Part shown: positions 25,176 through 34,519 of the stretch, in pieces | Numbering within the stretch: the first letter of the stretch is position 1 | How the letters are laid out: each line of letters opens with the position of its first letter | DNA from: Actinomadura luzonensis | Lineage (GTDB): Bacteria; Actinomycetota; Actinomycetes; Streptosporangiales; Streptosporangiaceae | Direction of reading: 5' to 3' | NCBI RefSeq assembly: GCF_022664455.2 | Contig: NZ_JAKRKC020000001.1 | Span: forward strand, 1,741,001 to 1,805,000 | DNA: 64,000 nucleotides | The notes under the pieces: generated by a model | Told to the model about the DNA's origin: nothing | The model's input: the letters and a program-made list of their open reading frames with translations, nothing else | The model's database searches: none | Position numbers and translations under genes: made by a program

Positions 25176-26649
25176 CCGGCTCCACATCGCCGCCGGGCGG
25201 CTCGGCGGCCGGGCGGTCCTCACGCTGGACGGGGCAGGGCTCACCTACGCGGCGCTGGAGGAGCTGAGCGCCCGCCTGGCCGGGCTGCTGCGGCTGCGCG
25301 GGATCGGCCCCGGCGACCGCGTCGCCGTCATGCTGCCGAACGTGCCGGAGTTCGGCGTCGTCTACTACGGGGTGCTGCGCGCCGGGGCCGTGGTGGTGCC
25401 GCTGGACCCGCTGCTGAAGCGCCGTGAGATCGCCGCGTACCTGGCCGACTGCGGGGCGCGGCTGCTGGTCGCCTGGCACGCCTTCGCCGAGACCGCCGAG
25501 GCGGGCACGGCGGGCACCGGGGCCGACTGCTTCTTCGTGGTGCCGGGCGAGCTGCCCCGGCTGCTGCGGGCCGTCCCGCCGGAGCGCGGGCCGGCCCGCG
25601 CCGGGGGCGGCGACACCGCCGTGATCCACTACACCTCGGGCACCACCGGCCGGCCCAAGGGCATCGAGCTGACCCACGCCAACCTGGCCGGCAACGCCGA
25701 GGCGGTGGCCCGCATGCACGCGCTCGGCGTGGACGACGTGGTGCTCGGCGCGCTGCCGCTCTACCACACCTACGGCCAGACCTGCTCGCTCAACGCGAGC
25801 GTGCACGCGGGCGCGCGGCTCACGCTGCTGCCGCGCTTCGAGGCGGGCCGGGCGCTGGAGGTGATCAGGCGCGACGGGGTGACGGTGTTCCAGGGCGTGC
25901 CGGCCATGTACATCGCGCTGCTGGACCACCCGGGGGTGTCCGACCTGTCCATGCTGCGGGTGTGCACCTCGGGCGGGGCGGCGCTGCCGCTGGACGTGCT
26001 GCGCGCGTACGAGACCCGCTTCGGCTGCCGCATCGTCGAGGGCTACGGCCTGAGCGAGACCTCACCCGTGGCCGCCGCCAACCGGGGCGGGCCCGGCCGC
26101 CGTCCCGGCTCGATCGGCCGCCCGATCAGGGACGTCGAGATGAAGATCGTCGACGAGGACGGCCGCGAGCTGCCGCGCGGCGAGATCGGCGAGATCGTGG
26201 TGCGCGGCCCCAACGTCATGAAGGGCTACTGGAACGACCCGGCGGCGACGGCCGAGGCGGTCAGGGACGGCTGGTTCCACACCGGCGACCTCGGCCGGGT
26301 GGACGAGGACGGCTTCTTCTTCCTGGTGGACCGCCGCCGCGACGTGATCATCCGCGGCGGCTACACCGTCTACCCGCGCGAGGTCGAGGAGGTCCTGTAC
26401 GAGCATCCGGCGGTGCGGCAGGCGGCCGTGGTGGGCGTGCCGCACGCGGAGCTGGGCGAGGAGGTCGGGGCCGTGGTGGCGGTGCGGACGCCGGTGAGCT
26501 GCGAGGAGCTGCGCGCCTTCGTGCGCGAGCGGGTGGCGGCCTACAAGTACCCGCGGCACATCACGTTCGCCGCCGAGCTGCCGACGAGCCCTACCGGCAA
26601 GATCCTCAAGCGCGAGCTGGGTCACCTCACGGCGGCCCTGCGCCGGTAG
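25162..26649 (+). CDS. Acyl-CoA synthetase (AMP-forming)
   Basis: The 495-residue ANL-family enzyme has the adenylate-binding P-loop HYTSGTTGRPKGIELTH, YGLSETSP (A5), TGDLGRVDEDGFFFLVDRRRDVI (A7-A8) and the catalytic Lys in PTSPTGKILKREL. It activates a carboxylic acid as acyl-AMP and then acyl-CoA; the length fits medium/long-chain fatty or aromatic acyl ligases. It is co-directional and overlapping with the PucR-type regulator, and divergent from the Liv importer. Its 3' end overlaps narI on the other strand by 28 nt. Confidence 0.92.
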   Translation: MNLADRLHIAAGRLGGRAVLTLDGAGLTYAALEELSARLAGLLRLRGIGPGDRVAVMLPNVPEFGVVYYGVLRAGAVVVPLDPLLKRREIAAYLADCGARLLVAWHAFAETAEAGTAGTGADCFFVVPGELPRLLRAVPPERGPARAGGGDTAVIHYTSGTTGRPKGIELTHANLAGNAEAVARMHALGVDDVVLGALPLYHTYGQTCSLNASVHAGARLTLLPRFEAGRALEVIRRDGVTVFQGVPAMYIALLDHPGVSDLSMLRVCTSGGAALPLDVLRAYETRFGCRIVEGYGLSETSPVAAANRGGPGRRPGSIGRPIRDVEMKIVDEDGRELPRGEIGEIVVRGPNVMKGYWNDPAATAEAVRDGWFHTGDLGRVDEDGFFFLVDRRRDVIIRGGYTVYPREVEEVLYEHPAVRQAAVVGVPHAELGEEVGAVVAVRTPVSCEELRAFVRERVAAYKYPRHITFAAELPTSPTGKILKRELGHLTAALRR

Positions 26650-27302
26650 ACGACGTACGGCCGCCACAGGTAGGCGATCGGCGCCGACCACACGTGCACG
26701 AGCCGGGTGAACGGCCAGATCGCCGCCAGCGCCCACGCCGACAGCGCGTGGAGCTGGAACACCAGCGGCACGTCCGCCATCAGCGCGGGGTCGGGACGGA
26801 AGGTGAGGACGCCCCGGAACCAGACGGCGATCGTCTCGCGGTAGTCGTAGCCGCCGCCGAGCAGGTTCTTGCCGACGGTCGCCGTCAGGCCGAGCAGGAT
26901 CGTCACGGTCAGCACCGCGAACAGCACCTGGTCGGCGCGGGTGGTGGTGCGCCGCACCCGGGGGACGGTGAGGCGGCGGGCCAGCAGGAGCCCCAGGCCC
27001 GCCACCACCATGAGCCCCGCCACGGTCCCGGCGCTGACCGACACCAGGTGGTAGAGGTGCTCGTCCACGCCGACGGCCGCCGTCCAGCTCTTGGGGACCA
27101 GCAGGCCGAGCACGTGGCCGCCGATGGCCGCGAACGCGCCCAGGTGGAACAGCGGGGAGCCGAGCCGCAGCAGCCGGCTCTCCAGCACCTGCGTGGTCCT
27201 GGTCGTCCAGCCGAACTGGTCGACCCGCCAGCGCCAGACGTGGCCGACGACGAACACGGTCAGGGCGACGTAGGGGACGACCACCCACAGCGCGACGTTC
27301 AC
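26622..27302 (-). CDS. narI: Respiratory nitrate reductase gamma subunit (cytochrome b)
   Basis: The 226-residue integral membrane subunit has five hydrophobic helices. His residues in VVGHVWRWR, LFHLGAFAAIGGHVLG and in the C-terminal FQLHALSAW and RLVHVWSAP supply the axial ligands of the two b-type hemes. It oxidises menaquinol and passes electrons to NarH. It starts with GTG overlapping narJ by GTGA and is the last gene of narGHJI. Its end overlaps the acyl-CoA ligase gene tail-to-tail. Confidence 0.95.
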   Translation of the reverse strand: MNVALWVVVPYVALTVFVVGHVWRWRVDQFGWTTRTTQVLESRLLRLGSPLFHLGAFAAIGGHVLGLLVPKSWTAAVGVDEHLYHLVSVSAGTVAGLMVVAGLGLLLARRLTVPRVRRTTTRADQVLFAVLTVTILLGLTATVGKNLLGGGYDYRETIAVWFRGVLTFRPDPALMADVPLVFQLHALSAWALAAIWPFTRLVHVWSAPIAYLWRPYVVYRRRAAVR

Positions 27303-27964
27303 GAGCGGATCTCCAGTTCGGTCAGGGGCGGGCCGTAGGGAGCCAGGCCGACGTCCTCGGCGGGCGGCCCGGCGAGGGCGAGGCCCGCGACGGCGGCCCG
27401 CTCGGCGGCCGACAGCTCCGGCAGCTCGGCGCAGAGCGCGTCGAGGACCAGCCCGTACGGCGAGCGGGCGTCGCGGAGCGCGGTGCGGATCAGCTCCAGG
27501 CCCTTGTGGTGCTGGCGCAGCGGCGCCTCCCCCGCGCCGGGACCGGCCAGCGCGGCGAACTCGCACACCACGGGCAGGAAGTCGGGCAGCTCGCCGTCGG
27601 GCGGGGTGAGGCCGGCCGCCCGGTAGCGCTGCTTGAGGGTGAGCAGGGCCATGCCGCGGCGGCGGGTGTCGCCGTGCAGGTAGTAGGTGAGGTAGAGGCT
27701 GGACCTGCGGCGCAGGTCGAACGTCTCGACGTAGGAGCGGGCCAGCGGCATCGGCTCGCACTCGCGGTACCAGGCGGTGAAGGCGGCGAGCGCGTCGCGG
27801 GCGGGCGAGGCGGGCAGCTCCCCGGCGGCCCGGCACAGCTCGTCGCGGGCGGCCAGCAGCTCGGGGTCGGGGTACTGGAGGAGCAGCGAGACCAGCCGGA
27901 ACAGCGCCGCCCGGTCCGCGGGCGCGGTGAGCGCGGCCGGCCGCTCCCTGCGCGGCAGCCTCAT
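27299..27964 (-). CDS. narJ: Nitrate reductase assembly chaperone
   Basis: The 221-residue protein is an all-helical TorD/NarJ-family chaperone (LFRLVSLLLQYPDPELLAARDEL, SYVETFDLRRRSSLYLTYYLHGDTRRRGMALL, PDFLPVVCEFAAL). NarJ helps insert the molybdenum cofactor into NarG before membrane docking and is not part of the final enzyme. ATGA overlap with narH and GTGA overlap with narI keep subunit synthesis linked. Confidence 0.95.
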   Translation of the reverse strand: MRLPRRERPAALTAPADRAALFRLVSLLLQYPDPELLAARDELCRAAGELPASPARDALAAFTAWYRECEPMPLARSYVETFDLRRRSSLYLTYYLHGDTRRRGMALLTLKQRYRAAGLTPPDGELPDFLPVVCEFAALAGPGAGEAPLRQHHKGLELIRTALRDARSPYGLVLDALCAELPELSAAERAAVAGLALAGPPAEDVGLAPYGPPLTELEIRS

Positions 27965-29511
27965 GCCGTCCCTCCCTTTCCCGCGAAGAGCTTCAGGCCG
28001 AGGCGGCCGTCGGAGCGGCGGCCGGTCAGGCCGGTCGGGTGGAACCCGCCCATGCCGGGGCCGCCGTCGCCGTCCAGGCTGCAGCCGTCCGCCTGGGCGG
28101 CCAGGGCGGCGGCGTCCTCGCGGTGGGCGGGCGGCACGACGTAGCGCTCGTCGTACTTGGCGACGGCGAGCAGGCGGTACATGTCCTCCATGTCGGCCGC
28201 CGTCATCCCGGACGCGGCCAGCAGATCCGCCGAGACGGTGCCGTCGAGGCTGCGGGCCCGCATGTACGCCCGCATCGCCGACAGCTTCATCAGCACCCCC
28301 GCGACGACCTCGGTGTCCCCGGCCGTGAACAGGCTCGCCAGGTACTCCAGCGGGATGCGCAGGTCGGTGATGGCGTGGAAGACGTTGTCCGGGTCGTCGG
28401 CGTCGGCCCCGACGCCGGTCACGGCGTCGAGCACGGGCGACAGCGGCGGGATGTACCAGACCATCGGCATCGTCCGGTACTCCGGGTGCAGCGGCAGCGC
28501 CACCCCGTACCGCATGGCCAGGCGGTGGACCGGCGAGCGCCGGGCGGCCTCGATCCAGTCGTCGCTGATGCCGCTCGCCCGCGCGGCGGCGACCACCTCC
28601 GGGTCGTCGGGGTCGAGGAAGACCCGCCGCTGGGCCTCCAGCAGCTCGCGCGGGTCGGCCACGCTCGCCGCGCCGAGCACGGCGTCGGCGTCGTAGAGGA
28701 CGAGCCCGAGGTAGCGGAGCCGGCCGACGCAGGTCTCGGCGCACACGGTGGGCTGCCCGGCCTCGATGCGCGGGAAGCAGAAGGTGCACTTCTCCGCCTT
28801 GCCGGTCCTGTGGTTGACGTACACCTTCTTGTACGGGCACGACGAGACGCACATGCGCCAGCCGCGGCAGCGGTCCTGGTCCACCAGGACGATGCCGTCC
28901 TCCTCCCGCTTGTACATGGCGCCGGACGGGCAGGCGGCCACGCACGCCGGGTTGAGGCAGTGCTCGCAGATGCGCGGCAGGTGGAACATGAACGTGCGGT
29001 CGAACTCCAGGCGCACCTTCTCGGCCATGGCCGCCAGGTTGGGGTCGGCGGGCGCGTGCTCGGGGGCGCCGCCGAGGTCGTCCTCCCAGTTCGCGCCCCA
29101 GGTGATCGCGGTGTCCTCGCCGGTGATGGCCGACTTGGGGCGGATGACGGGGACGTGCGGCCCGGCGGGGGCGTTGATCAGGCTGTCGTAGTCGTAGGTG
29201 ACCGGCTCGTAGTAGTCGTCGAGGTCCGGCAGGTCGGGGTTGGCGAACAGGCTGACCAGCCGGCGCACCCGGCCGCCGGCGCGCAGCTTGAGCCGGCCGC
29301 GCCGGTCCACCTGCCAGCCGCCGTGCCAGCGCTCCTGGTCCTCGTAGCGTCTGGGGTAGCCGACGCCGGGCTTGGTCTCGACGTTGTTGAACCAGACGTA
29401 CTCGACGCCCTCCCGGTTCGTCCAGGTCTGCTTGCACGTGACGGAGCAGGTGTGGCAGCCGATGCACTTGTCCAGGTTCATCACCATGGCCACCTGGGCG
29501 AGGACCCGCAT
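27961..29511 (-). CDS. narH: Respiratory nitrate reductase beta subunit (iron-sulfur)
   Basis: The 516-residue subunit carries four Cys clusters: CIGCHTCSVTC near the start, CEHCLNPACVAACP, CRGWRMCVSSCP (Trp replaces a Cys, giving the [3Fe-4S] centre) and CTFCFPRIEAG...CAETCVGR. Together they form three [4Fe-4S] and one [3Fe-4S] clusters, as in NarH. It carries electrons from NarI hemes to the NarG active site. The ATG shares one base with the narG stop (TGATG). Confidence 0.96.
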   Translation of the reverse strand: MRVLAQVAMVMNLDKCIGCHTCSVTCKQTWTNREGVEYVWFNNVETKPGVGYPRRYEDQERWHGGWQVDRRGRLKLRAGGRVRRLVSLFANPDLPDLDDYYEPVTYDYDSLINAPAGPHVPVIRPKSAITGEDTAITWGANWEDDLGGAPEHAPADPNLAAMAEKVRLEFDRTFMFHLPRICEHCLNPACVAACPSGAMYKREEDGIVLVDQDRCRGWRMCVSSCPYKKVYVNHRTGKAEKCTFCFPRIEAGQPTVCAETCVGRLRYLGLVLYDADAVLGAASVADPRELLEAQRRVFLDPDDPEVVAAARASGISDDWIEAARRSPVHRLAMRYGVALPLHPEYRTMPMVWYIPPLSPVLDAVTGVGADADDPDNVFHAITDLRIPLEYLASLFTAGDTEVVAGVLMKLSAMRAYMRARSLDGTVSADLLAASGMTAADMEDMYRLLAVAKYDERYVVPPAHREDAAALAAQADGCSLDGDGGPGMGGFHPTGLTGRRSDGRLGLKLFAGKGGTA

Positions 29512-32500
29512 CAGTAGGTCACCTCCTGGCCGCGGCGGCGGATCACCGTGATCTCGTCACGCTGGTTGCCGGTCGGCCCGTAGTAGTTGAAGGCGTAGGT
29601 GAACTGCGCGTACCCGCCGATGAGGTGGCTGGGCTTGAGCAGCAGCCGGGTGAGGGAGTTGTGGACGCCGCCGCGCCGCCCCGACCTCTCGGTGAGCGGG
29701 ACGTTCACGTTGCGGTCCTTGGCGTGGTACATGTACACGGTCCCGGCGGGCATGCGGTGCGAGACGACCGCCCTGGCCACCACCACGCCGTTGCGGTTGT
29801 ACGCCTCGATCCAGTCGTTGTCGGCCACGCCGATCCTCGCCGCGTCCTCGACGCTCATCCAGATCGTGGGGCCGCCGCGTGACAGGGCCAGCATGTACGC
29901 GTTGTCCTGGTACTCGGAGTGGATCGACCATTTGGAGTGCGGGGTGAGGTAGCGCACGGTCACCTCGGCCGCGTCGCCGTCGCCCTGCTCGCCGTAGTGG
30001 CGGCGCATGTTGAGCGGCGGGCGGTAGGCGGGGAGCTGCTCCCCCAGCTCGATGATCCAGTCGTGGTCCAGGAAGAACTGCTGGCGGCCGGTCAGGGTGT
30101 GCCAGGGTTTGTCGCGTTCGACGTTGATGACGAAGGCCGAGTAGCGCCGCCCGCCGGTCTCCGAGCCGGACCATTCGGGCGAGGTGATGACGGGCTGCGG
30201 CCGCGACTGCGTGTCGGCGAACGTGATGCGTTTGCCCTCGTGCTCGGCGGCCAGGTCGGCGAGCCGGGTGCCGATGCGCCGCTCCAGCGTCTCGAAGCCC
30301 TGCGTGGCCAGGCGGCCGTTCGTGGTGCCGGACAGGGCGAGGATGGCCTCGCACATGCGGTCGGCGGTGGCCAGCGAGATGCGGCCCTCCGGGGTGGTGC
30401 CGTTCTGGGCGCGCAGGTGCACCAGCTCGGGGCCGACCTGGTAGGTGACGCCCTTGGTGGTGAGCCCCAGCTTGCCGAACAGCGGGCCGATGCCGCGCAT
30501 GCGCTCGCCGATCGCGGCGTAGTCGCGCTCGATCGTGACGATCCTCGGCATGGTCCTGCCGGGGACGGGCTCGCACTCGCCGTGCCTCCAGTCGCGCACC
30601 CGGCCGCCGGGCTGCGCCAGCTCGTCGGGGGTGTCGTGGGCGAGCGGGACTGCCAGCACGTCGGTGCGGGCGCCCAGGTGCTCCGCGGCCAGCTCGGAGA
30701 AGCGGTCGGCGAGGCCGAGGAAGACGTCGTAGTCGGCGCGGGTCTGCCAGGGCGGCGCGATGGCCGGGTTGAAGGCGTGCACGAACGGGTGCATGTCGGT
30801 CGAGGACAGGTCGTGCTTCTCGTACCAGGTGGCGGCCGGGAGCACGACGTCGGAGAACAGCGCGGTGGACGTCATGCGGAAGTCGATCGCGGTGAGCAGG
30901 TCGAGCTTGCCCTCGGCGGGCTCCTCGCGCCAGGTCACCTCGGCGGGGTGGACGCCCTCCTCGTTGCGGGTCTCGGCGTCGGCGCCGAGCAGGTGGCGCA
31001 GGAAGTACTCGTTGCCCTTGCCGGAGGAGCCGAGCAGGTTGGCCCGCCAGACGGTGAGCACCCGCGGGTAGTTGGCGGGGTCGCCGGGGTCCTCGGCGGC
31101 GAAGCGCAGCCGGCCGGCGGTCAGCTCGCGCACCACGTGCTCGGCGACCGGGACGCCCTTCGCGGCGGCCTCGTCGGCGAGGTCGAGCGGGTTGCGGTCG
31201 AACGTCGGGTGCGAGGGCAGCCAGCCGAGCCGGGCGGCCTGGGCGTTGCAGTCGGCGAACGAGCGGCCGGCGAACAGCCCGTCGCCGAGCGGGCTGGACA
31301 GCTCGCCGGCCTCGATGCGCTCGTAGCGCCACTGGTCGGTGGCGAGGTACCAGAAGGCGGTGCCGGCCATGTGGCGGGTGGGCCGCTGCCAGTCGAAGGC
31401 GAAGGCCAGGTGCTGGAAGCCGGTGACCGGGCGGACCTTCTCCTGGCCGACGTAGTGGGCCCAGCCGCCGCCGTTGACGCCCTGGCAGCCGGTCAGCAGC
31501 ACGAGCGTGAGGAACGAGCGGTAGATCTGGTCGGAGTGGAACCAGTGGTTGGTGCCCGCGCCCATGGCGATCATCGAGCGGCCCTCGGTGACCTCGGCGT
31601 TGCGGGCGAACTCGCGGGCGATCCTGGCGGTCGTGGCGGCCGGGACCGAGGTGATCTCCTCCGCCCAGGCCGGCGTGTACGGCTGCGACGGGTCGTCGTA
31701 GCCGGTCGCCCACTCGCCGGGCAGGCCGTCGCGGGCCACCCCGTACTGGGCCATGAGCAGGTCGAACACGGTGGTGACGAGCCTGCCGCCGACCTCGGTG
31801 ACGGGCACGCCGCGGCGCATGGCCGCGCCGCCCTCGGTGGCGCCCTCGTCGAAGCGCGGCAGGTCCACCTCGACCGCGCGGCCGCCGAGCAGCGTCAGGG
31901 CCGGGTCGGCGCCGGCCAGGTCGAGGTTCCAGCGGCCCGCGCCCTCCTCGCCCCAGCGGAAGCCGAGCGAGCCGTTCGGGACGACCGGCCCGCCGCTTCC
32001 CGCGTCCAGGAAGACGGTCTTGAACTGGGCGTTCTCGCCGGTCTCGGCCAGGTCGGCGGCGGTGAGGAAGCGGCGCGGCACGTACGCGTCGCCGCGCGGC
32101 TCCAGGGTGACCAGGAACGGTAGGTCCGTATATTTCCGGACGTAGTCGGTGAAGTAGGGGACCTGGCGGTCCCGGAAGAACTCCGCCAGCACCACGTGAC
32201 CCATCGCCATCGCGAGCGCCCCGTCCGTGCCGGGGTGCGGGGCCAGCCAGTCGTCGGCGAACTTGACGTTGTCGGCGTAGTCGGGGCTGACCGCGACGAC
32301 CTTGGTGCCCTGGTAGCGGGCCTCGGTCATGAAGTGGGCGTCCGGGGTGCGGGTGACCGGGATGTTGGAGCCCCACATGACGAGGTAGCGGGAGTTCCAC
32401 CAGTCGGCGGCCTCCGGCACGTCCGTCTGGTCGCCCCACACCTGCGGGGAGGCGATCGGCAGGTCGGCGTACCAGTCGTAGAACGACAGCAGCGTGCCAC

Positions 32501-33146
32501 CGATCATCGACAGGAAGCGCGTGCCGGCCGCGAACGACGCCATCGACATCGCCGGGATCGGCGAGAAGCCCACCACGCGGTCGGGGCCGTACCGCTTGAC
32601 CGTGTGCACGTGCGCGGCGGCCATCAGCTCCAGGACCTCGTCCCAGCTCGACCGGACGAAGCCGCCCTTGCCGCGCGCCCGCTTGTACGCCCGCGCCCGC
32701 TCCGGGTCGCCGGTCAGCTCCGCCCACGCCGCGACCGGGTCGCCCAGCCGCGCCTTCGCCTCGCGCCACATCTCCAGCAGCACGCCCCGCACGTACGGGT
32801 ACCGCACCCGCGACGGCGAGTAGGTGTACCAGGAGAACGACGCGCCCCGGGGGCAGCCGCGCGGCTCGTACTCCGGCGAGTCCGGCCCCACGGACGGGTA
32901 GTCGGTGGCCTGGTGCTCCCAGGTGATCAAGCCGTCCTTGACGAAGACCTGCCAGGAGCAGGACCCGGTGCAGTTCACGCCGTGCGTCGAGCGCACGACC
33001 TTGTCGTGCGACCACCGGTCGCGGTAGAAGCGGTCCCAGGCGGCGGGGTCGATCTGGTGGAGCGTGCGCCCGTCGGCCGACACCTCGCCCTTGGTGAAGA
33101 ACCTCCTGGCGGCGAGCCTTTTCGGCACAGGCGTTTCTGCGGTCAT
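29511..33146 (-). CDS. narG: Respiratory nitrate reductase alpha subunit (molybdoenzyme)
   Basis: The 1211-residue catalytic subunit is full length. THGVNCTGSCSW (54-65) binds the FS0 cluster through His and Cys, and SFYDWYADLP (221-230) contains the Asp that ligates Mo. Extended bis-MGD-binding stretches follow (GTNHWFHSDQIYRS, GCQGVNGGG). There is no twin-arginine signal of the periplasmic type, so the active site faces the cytoplasm as in NarGHI. The enzyme reduces nitrate to nitrite with quinol. No narK transporter is next to it. A DosR-like box lies about 40-50 nt upstream. Confidence 0.97.
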   Translation of the reverse strand: MTAETPVPKRLAARRFFTKGEVSADGRTLHQIDPAAWDRFYRDRWSHDKVVRSTHGVNCTGSCSWQVFVKDGLITWEHQATDYPSVGPDSPEYEPRGCPRGASFSWYTYSPSRVRYPYVRGVLLEMWREAKARLGDPVAAWAELTGDPERARAYKRARGKGGFVRSSWDEVLELMAAAHVHTVKRYGPDRVVGFSPIPAMSMASFAAGTRFLSMIGGTLLSFYDWYADLPIASPQVWGDQTDVPEAADWWNSRYLVMWGSNIPVTRTPDAHFMTEARYQGTKVVAVSPDYADNVKFADDWLAPHPGTDGALAMAMGHVVLAEFFRDRQVPYFTDYVRKYTDLPFLVTLEPRGDAYVPRRFLTAADLAETGENAQFKTVFLDAGSGGPVVPNGSLGFRWGEEGAGRWNLDLAGADPALTLLGGRAVEVDLPRFDEGATEGGAAMRRGVPVTEVGGRLVTTVFDLLMAQYGVARDGLPGEWATGYDDPSQPYTPAWAEEITSVPAATTARIAREFARNAEVTEGRSMIAMGAGTNHWFHSDQIYRSFLTLVLLTGCQGVNGGGWAHYVGQEKVRPVTGFQHLAFAFDWQRPTRHMAGTAFWYLATDQWRYERIEAGELSSPLGDGLFAGRSFADCNAQAARLGWLPSHPTFDRNPLDLADEAAAKGVPVAEHVVRELTAGRLRFAAEDPGDPANYPRVLTVWRANLLGSSGKGNEYFLRHLLGADAETRNEEGVHPAEVTWREEPAEGKLDLLTAIDFRMTSTALFSDVVLPAATWYEKHDLSSTDMHPFVHAFNPAIAPPWQTRADYDVFLGLADRFSELAAEHLGARTDVLAVPLAHDTPDELAQPGGRVRDWRHGECEPVPGRTMPRIVTIERDYAAIGERMRGIGPLFGKLGLTTKGVTYQVGPELVHLRAQNGTTPEGRISLATADRMCEAILALSGTTNGRLATQGFETLERRIGTRLADLAAEHEGKRITFADTQSRPQPVITSPEWSGSETGGRRYSAFVINVERDKPWHTLTGRQQFFLDHDWIIELGEQLPAYRPPLNMRRHYGEQGDGDAAEVTVRYLTPHSKWSIHSEYQDNAYMLALSRGGPTIWMSVEDAARIGVADNDWIEAYNRNGVVVARAVVSHRMPAGTVYMYHAKDRNVNVPLTERSGRRGGVHNSLTRLLLKPSHLIGGYAQFTYAFNYYGPTGNQRDEITVIRRRGQEVTY

Positions 33147-33183
33147 GGCCCCAAGGATCAGGGGCGGCGTCCCGAATCGGGCA

Positions 33184-33197
33184 GGGACGAAAGTCCT
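33184..33197. promoter_or_regulatory. DosR-like box upstream of narG
   Basis: GGGACGAAAGTCCT matches 12 of 14 positions of the core of the mycobacterial DosR/DevR consensus GGGACTWWAGTCCC. It lies 38-51 nt before the narG ATG, a plausible activator position. A DosR/NarL-type regulator and a DosS-like kinase are encoded close by. Confidence 0.6.
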
Positions 33198-33235
33198 TTT
33201 TCACACGTCCGATGGACCATCCGTGCAGTGTGCGG

Positions 33236-33673
33236 CTAGGTCGCGGGCAGCGCCGTGGCCAGCAGCACCACGCCGAGCGAGCCCACCAGCGAGGCGATGG
33301 CGAGGGCGCGGGCGAGACGGGCGCGCCCGGCGCCGCTCGCCCAGCCGTGCAGCCCGGCCGCGAGCATCACCGCGGCGAACAGCCCGAGCTTGGCCGCCAG
33401 GATCCGCCCGTAGCCCGGCTCGGCCAGCGACTGCCAGGTGACGCCCTTGCGCGCGGCGAGCGCCACGCCGGTGGCTAGCTGCACCGGCAGGAACGCCGCG
33501 GCCGTCACGAGCCCGAACCGCCGCCCGACCGCGCTCAGCACCGCGGCCCGCCGCTCGCCGTCGAGCAGCCGGCGGGCCGCGGGCAGCACCACGAGCGAGA
33601 CCGCGAGCTGCCCGCCCACCCACAGGGCCGCGGACAACACGTGCAGGAAACGGACGACGGACCACCAGGTCAT
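33236..33673 (-). CDS. CopD-like/DUF-type four-helix membrane protein
   Basis: The 145-residue protein has four hydrophobic segments. The opening TWWSVVRFLHVLSAALWVGGQL contains the His seen in CopD-domain and related heme- or copper-associated membrane proteins, and a second His lies in AGLHGWASG. Its role could be heme binding or copper handling; neither is proven. GGGAGAG precedes the ATG at 33673. It is divergent from the DosR-like gene, and the box between them could serve both. Confidence 0.6.
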   Translation of the reverse strand: MTWWSVVRFLHVLSAALWVGGQLAVSLVVLPAARRLLDGERRAAVLSAVGRRFGLVTAAAFLPVQLATGVALAARKGVTWQSLAEPGYGRILAAKLGLFAAVMLAAGLHGWASGAGRARLARALAIASLVGSLGVVLLATALPAT

Positions 33674-33751
33674 GACGGCTCTCCCTTCGCGGGCAGGCAG
33701 ACTACCCGACGCCCGCCCCGGGACGTACCTGCGCAAAGCCCGCGACGATCG

Positions 33752-33765
33752 GGGACCTAGGTCAC
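33752..33765. promoter_or_regulatory. DosR-like box between CopD-like and DosR-like genes
   Basis: GGGACCTAGGTCAC matches 11 of 14 positions of GGGACTWWAGTCCC and contains the perfect palindrome GACCTAGGTC. It lies 37-50 nt before the regulator ATG, so it could give autoregulation, and about 80 nt before the divergent membrane-protein gene. Confidence 0.5.
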
Positions 33766-33801
33766 TACCTGAGTGGGCCGGTCGGCGGTTAGCGTGGACC
33801 T

Positions 33802-34443
33802 ATGATTCACGTTTTCCTTGTCGACGATCATGAAGTCGTGCGCCGGGGTGTGGCCGCCCTGCTGGACTCCGAGGACGATATCGAGGTCATCGGCGAGGCC
33901 GGCACCGCCGAGTCGGCCATCGCGCGCATCCCCGCGCTGAAGCCGGACGTCGCGGTGCTCGACGTGCGGCTGCCCGACGGCAACGGCGTGGACGTGTGCC
34001 GCGAGGTCCGCTCGCGGGTGCCGGGGCTGGCGTGCCTGATGCTGACGTCGTTCGCCGACGACGACGCCCTGTTCGACGCCGTGATGGCCGGGGCCTCGGG
34101 CTACGTGCTCAAGCAGATCCACGGCTCCGACCTGGTGGGCGCGGTGCGCACGGTGGCCTCCGGGCAGTCGTTGCTCGATCCGCAGACCACGGCCGCCATG
34201 TTGCAGCGGCTGCGCGAGCAGGCCGCCAGGAAGGACCCCCTCGCGGCGCTGTCGGAGCAGGAGCGGCACATCCTCGACCTCATCGGCGAGGGCCTGACCA
34301 ACCGGCAGATCGGCGAGCGGCTGTTCCTCGCTGAGAAGACCGTCAAGAACTACGTCTCCAACCTGCTGTCCAAGCTCAACATGCAGCGCCGCACCCAGGC
34401 GGCCGCGCTGGCAGCGCGGCTGCGCAACGACCGGCGCCCCTGA
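33802..34443 (+). CDS. NarL/FixJ-family response regulator, DosR/DevR-like
   Basis: The 213-residue regulator has a receiver domain (DDHEVVRRG at 8-16, phosphorylation site Asp54 in VLDVRLPDGNG, Thr in MLTSF, Lys in VLKQIHG) and a LuxR-type HTH (LSEQERHILDLIGEGLTNRQIGERLFLAEKTVKNYVSNLLSKL). The receiver-linker layout and TVKNYVSNLL helix are like DevR/DosR. The neighbouring nar operon, DosS-like kinase and DosR-like boxes support a role in the response to low oxygen, nitric oxide or redox state. Confidence 0.88.
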   Translation: MIHVFLVDDHEVVRRGVAALLDSEDDIEVIGEAGTAESAIARIPALKPDVAVLDVRLPDGNGVDVCREVRSRVPGLACLMLTSFADDDALFDAVMAGASGYVLKQIHGSDLVGAVRTVASGQSLLDPQTTAAMLQRLREQAARKDPLAALSEQERHILDLIGEGLTNRQIGERLFLAEKTVKNYVSNLLSKLNMQRRTQAAALAARLRNDRRP

Positions 34444-34468
34444 GGGGGGAAGTTCGGCGCGCCACGAC

Positions 34469-34482
34469 AGGACTTTCGCCCC
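34469..34482. promoter_or_regulatory. DosR-like box upstream of the PPOX-fold gene
   Basis: AGGACTTTCGCCCC matches 11 of 14 positions of GGGACTWWAGTCCC. It lies 38-51 nt before the ATG at 34520, the same spacing as the boxes before narG and the regulator gene. The right half-site is weak. Confidence 0.4.
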
Positions 34483-34519
34483 TAAGCGTCCCGCGCGCCC
34501 GGCGGCGAAGCTGGCAGGC

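Noticed and set aside
29557..33204. Minus-strand 1215-codon frame overlapping narG
   Set aside because: It is a shifted frame of narG with low-complexity Arg/Pro/Ala composition; narG itself has all molybdoenzyme motifs.
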